Part shown: piece by piece, positions 4,548 to 7,041 of the stretch
Numbering within the stretch: the first letter of the stretch is position 1
How the letters are laid out: the number at the start of each line of letters is the position of its first letter
Assembly: GCA_946999025.1 (NCBI GenBank)
Contig: CAMQBP010000098.1
Coordinates: forward strand, 1-7,041
Length of the DNA: 7,041 bases
From: an uncultured Prevotella sp.
GTDB lineage: Bacteria > Bacteroidota > Bacteroidia > Bacteroidales > Bacteroidaceae
Reading direction: 5' to 3'
The notes under the pieces: model-generated
What the model saw: the letters and a program-made list of their open reading frames with translations, nothing else
Told to the model about the DNA's origin: nothing
The model's database searches: none
Made by a program: the position numbers and the translations under genes

Positions 4548-6956
4548 CTAATCAACCGTTATCTCGTCTACGAACAAAAAACCAGCATTGCCCTTGCCGT
4601 AGTGCCATTGAGGTATTTGATGTTCTGACAATATCTTCACTTGCAGATACCTTCCTTTCACGTTCTGCAGCGTTATTGTCTGCTGATGAACAGCCGCCGC
4701 CTTGCCTTCAGACATAGGATCCTTACGGTCTTTGAACACTTCCCGGAAATGAATGCCGTCGTCTGATACGCACAAGCTCACACCTCGGTCTGGGAATATC
4801 CAGTTGCCATCATCAACCAATGTCCGCAAAGTCACTTGACGAATAACCTGTTTGCGTTGCAAGTCAATGACAACATCCATATCATTTCCAGTATATCCTA
4901 CCCATCGACCCGAGTGGAAAAAGGTGTTACCCACCAACCCATTGACCAGTTCTGAGGGCGAATTGCCCTGATAGGCATGGTTAGGCTGGGTGTTATACGT
5001 CACAGGCTTCATCAAGGCTCGATGCACTTTTACCTCCTCTGTGTACACGTCGCTCTTCAACTTGCCCAAAAACGCCACCGCTTTGATGGTTGATGACTTC
5101 TTCACCTCAAACGGACCTTTGTACAAAATTGAATGTTCTGTAGGATTACTTCCATCGAGCGTATAATACATCTTGGTTCCTTTGAGGCTGTTCAACTTCA
5201 CCTTTACGACGCCATTCTTACGGGATGGCAACAGTTCTGACCGCAAGGTAAAATAATGTTTGGCATAGTTGTACCCCAATAGTTTGTACATTTTCAGCAA
5301 ATGAGGCAAGCGTTTGATGAAGTCGTTGTAATCTTTTTGTTCAGGATTAGACCACTGCACCTCACACGCTGCACTCAAACGTGGCAGCATCATGTACTCT
5401 ATGTGCGACAGCGATTTTACCTGTTCGGTCCACAGATTGGCTTGCACACCGATGATATGCTTGGCCAGCTCGGCCGTCAGTTTATCCGAGATAGGATTAA
5501 AATCATACGTGCGCTCTATGGGTATGTATCCATTGAAGGCAATGGGTTCTGTCTCTCTGTTCTCTGTCTGATAGTAATCAAAATACAAGTGTGATGTGGG
5601 ACACATAATGGCATCATGTCCCAAGCGTGCAGCCTGTTCGGATCCTTTCATGCCTCGCCACGACAATACCGTTGCGTTGGGTGCCACACCACCTTCCAAA
5701 ATCTCGTCCCAGCCACACACCTTGCGCCCATGCTGGGTGATAAAATTCGCCATTTCGGTCATAAAGTAGCTTTGCAAACGCTGCTCTTTGGTGTGCTGTG
5801 CATCGGTAACAAGTCCCAAGCTTTGAATCTTCGCCTGACATTTTGCACAGTTTTGCCACGACTTCTTTGGACATTCGTCGCCTCCGATGTTGATATACGG
5901 ACCAGGAAAGAGCTGCATCACCTCGGCAATCACGTCTTTGGCAAACTGCAAAGTGCTGTCGTTGCCGGCACAAAGCACCTCCTCTGCAATGCCCCACTCT
6001 GTGCGTACGCTGTACGGACCGCCCGTACATCCTAACTTAGGGTATGCCGACAAGGCCGCCACCATGTGTCCCGGCATATCTATCTCGGGCACGATGTTGA
6101 TGTGACGCTCGGCAGCATACTGCACTATCTCCTTGATTTGTTGCTGCGTGTAATAGCCTCCGTGGGGTTTACCATCCTTCTTGTCCGTGTGTCCGATAGC
6201 CGTTTCGGGTCGGAATGCTGCTTTCTGGGTCAGCAACGGATATTTTTTTATCTCGATGCGCCAACCCTGATCATCGGTCAGATGCCAATGAAAGTTGTTG
6301 ATGTTGTGCAAGGCAAGCATGTCGATAAAGGTTTTGACGGCATCTACCCCAAAGAAATGGCGTGCCACATCGAGCATCGCACCCCGATAAGCATATTGCG
6401 GATAATCTGTTATCTCGCCTGCTGGAAACACAATTCCTGACGAATAAGACAGCAAGTCCTTCTGTTCTGTTGCTGAACAGCACTTCTTGCTTTTTCCCAC
6501 CTCTTTCTCACATCTTCCCTTATCCATATGACACTTCAAGGGAATTGACTTTCGAAAGGTCTGAATGCCATAGAAAGTGCCAGCGGCAGACGCCCCCTGA
6601 ATGGTTATTTTTTGTGCGGAAACACGCATGCTGTACGCCTCCTTGTTGGGATGTGACAATCCAGTACACAACTCGATGTTGTGTGTATCAGTGGCACTGG
6701 TTGCCACTTTGAGTTGCATGCCCGTTAGCTCAAAGATATAGGATGCCAGCAATTCGGCATCTTTCTTCAGCACATTATCACATGCTGGGTACACAATTCG
6801 GGTTTGAGGGGTCAGCACAAAGCCCTTACTCTTCACCATATTGATTTGTCGTGGCAAAGGAATCACACTGTAATTTGCCATGTTTGGCGCACTTTGCGCA
6901 TATCCCATGGCTGCAAGCAACCACAGGCATACGCTCATCAAGATTGTTTTCTTCAT
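4548..6956 (-). CDS. Secreted beta-N-acetylhexosaminidase, GH20, with C-terminal F5/8 type C domain
   Basis: This 802-residue enzyme removes terminal beta-linked GlcNAc or GalNAc from glycans, using the substrate's acetamido group as nucleophile. Residues 1-20 are a Sec signal peptide (cut predicted at GYA/QS), placing it in the periplasm or outside. Domains in order: GH20b N-terminal domain (about 25-137); a Cys/Lys-rich insertion (140-172); the GH20 catalytic barrel (about 185-560) with substrate Arg191 (YRG), HLTDDQGWR (225-233), EIDMPGH (291-297), the catalytic pair Asp360-Glu361 in IGGDECP, Trp416, Trp433, Tyr458 and Trp509-Glu511; a chitobiase C-terminal-like beta module (about 580-645, with YYTLDGSNPT); and a discoidin/F5/8 type C carbohydrate-binding-like domain (about 650-802). 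Tryptophan, Asp and Glu sites are as expected, so it should be active. The residue two before GGDE is Asn356, where many relatives have His. No T9SS C-terminal sorting domain is seen. The start is the only ATG that gives a full signal peptide. Confidence 0.95.
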   Translation of the reverse strand: MKKTILMSVCLWLLAAMGYAQSAPNMANYSVIPLPRQINMVKSKGFVLTPQTRIVYPACDNVLKKDAELLASYIFELTGMQLKVATSATDTHNIELCTGLSHPNKEAYSMRVSAQKITIQGASAAGTFYGIQTFRKSIPLKCHMDKGRCEKEVGKSKKCCSATEQKDLLSYSSGIVFPAGEITDYPQYAYRGAMLDVARHFFGVDAVKTFIDMLALHNINNFHWHLTDDQGWRIEIKKYPLLTQKAAFRPETAIGHTDKKDGKPHGGYYTQQQIKEIVQYAAERHINIVPEIDMPGHMVAALSAYPKLGCTGGPYSVRTEWGIAEEVLCAGNDSTLQFAKDVIAEVMQLFPGPYINIGGDECPKKSWQNCAKCQAKIQSLGLVTDAQHTKEQRLQSYFMTEMANFITQHGRKVCGWDEILEGGVAPNATVLSWRGMKGSEQAARLGHDAIMCPTSHLYFDYYQTENRETEPIAFNGYIPIERTYDFNPISDKLTAELAKHIIGVQANLWTEQVKSLSHIEYMMLPRLSAACEVQWSNPEQKDYNDFIKRLPHLLKMYKLLGYNYAKHYFTLRSELLPSRKNGVVKVKLNSLKGTKMYYTLDGSNPTEHSILYKGPFEVKKSSTIKAVAFLGKLKSDVYTEEVKVHRALMKPVTYNTQPNHAYQGNSPSELVNGLVGNTFFHSGRWVGYTGNDMDVVIDLQRKQVIRQVTLRTLVDDGNWIFPDRGVSLCVSDDGIHFREVFKDRKDPMSEGKAAAVHQQTITLQNVKGRYLQVKILSEHQIPQWHYGKGNAGFLFVDEITVD

Positions 6957-6971
6957 ATCGAAAGATTGTTC

Positions 6972-7027
6972 AAGTTTACTTTTTTACAAAGATTGCGCAA
7001 GCCGAAGACAGAGAAAGTTTACTTTCT
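6972..7027. repeat. Two copies of an 11-bp near-palindrome flanking the hexosaminidase promoter
   Basis: AAGTTTACTTT occurs at 6972-6982 and again at 7015-7025, 43 bp apart start to start. Each copy has a dyad: AAGT-TT-ACTT in the first, and AGAAAGT-TT-ACTTTCT (7012-7027) in the second. The putative -7 element lies between them, with the second copy over the -33 region and the first at the predicted start of transcription. This is a typical arrangement for operator sites. Confidence 0.4.
6987..6994 (-). promoter_or_regulatory. Likely -7 promoter element of the hexosaminidase gene
   Basis: On the minus strand the bases AATCTTTG match TAnnTTTG except for the first T. A TTTC lies 18 bases upstream, close to the -33 TTTG element. 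Transcription would start near 6981, giving a leader of about 25 bases before the ATG at 6956. Confidence 0.4.
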
Positions 7028-7041
7028 ATGTTGAGGCGAAG

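Noticed and set aside
5614..6035. Open frames of about 138 residues on both strands within the hexosaminidase gene
   Set aside because: They overlap the GH20 catalytic region, which is intact in the main frame, and have low-quality compositions rich in Cys, Arg and His.
1..7041. Mobile element, phage or tRNA-linked island
   Set aside because: No transposase, integrase, terminal inverted repeats, tRNA gene or attachment-site duplication was seen.

Overview
The window looks like chromosomal DNA from a member of the Bacteroidota, most likely a Prevotella-like Bacteroidales. The reasons are a secreted four-part GH20 hexosaminidase, a head-GIN (DUF2807) lipoprotein, few Shine-Dalgarno sequences in front of the genes, and near-matches to the Bacteroidota -7 promoter element TAnnTTTG upstream of two transcription units. 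Genus level is inference; no rRNA or other marker gene is present.

Layout. Positions 1-145 hold the C-terminal end of a plus-strand gene with a winged-helix look. It converges on a block of minus-strand genes. From 3405 down to 202, four minus-strand genes form a tight, apparently single operon. In transcription order they are a MobA/GT-A-like nucleotidyltransferase (3405-2656), an ATP-grasp enzyme (2614-1868), a membrane CDP-alcohol phosphatidyltransferase (1871-939, overlapping its predecessor by ATGA) and a HAD-family phosphatase (936-202, 2 bp after its predecessor). Upstream lie a separate minus-strand GIN-domain lipoprotein gene (4345-3641) and a minus-strand secreted beta-N-acetylhexosaminidase gene (6956-4548). 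The two larger gaps (3406-3640 and 4346-4547) hold no convincing gene, but they contain a promoter-like element and several inverted repeats.

How the genes may work together. A nucleotidyltransferase next to a CDP-alcohol phosphatidyltransferase is the standard logic for making a phosphodiester-linked polar headgroup: activate a phospho-alcohol with a nucleotide, then transfer it at the membrane. An ATP-grasp enzyme (ligase or kinase) and a HAD phosphatase translationally linked to this pair suggest a dedicated route to a modified phospholipid, sphingolipid or other lipid headgroup. I do not recognise this four-gene set as a named pathway, and it is the best candidate in the window for an undescribed system. 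The phosphatidyltransferase also departs from its family signature: the last of the four conserved aspartates is serine, and a soluble stretch of about 95 residues interrupts the membrane domain. The hexosaminidase is an ordinary glycan-degrading exoenzyme in a different transcription unit, with a small Cys/Lys-rich insertion and an Asn in place of the usual His of the HxGGDE motif.
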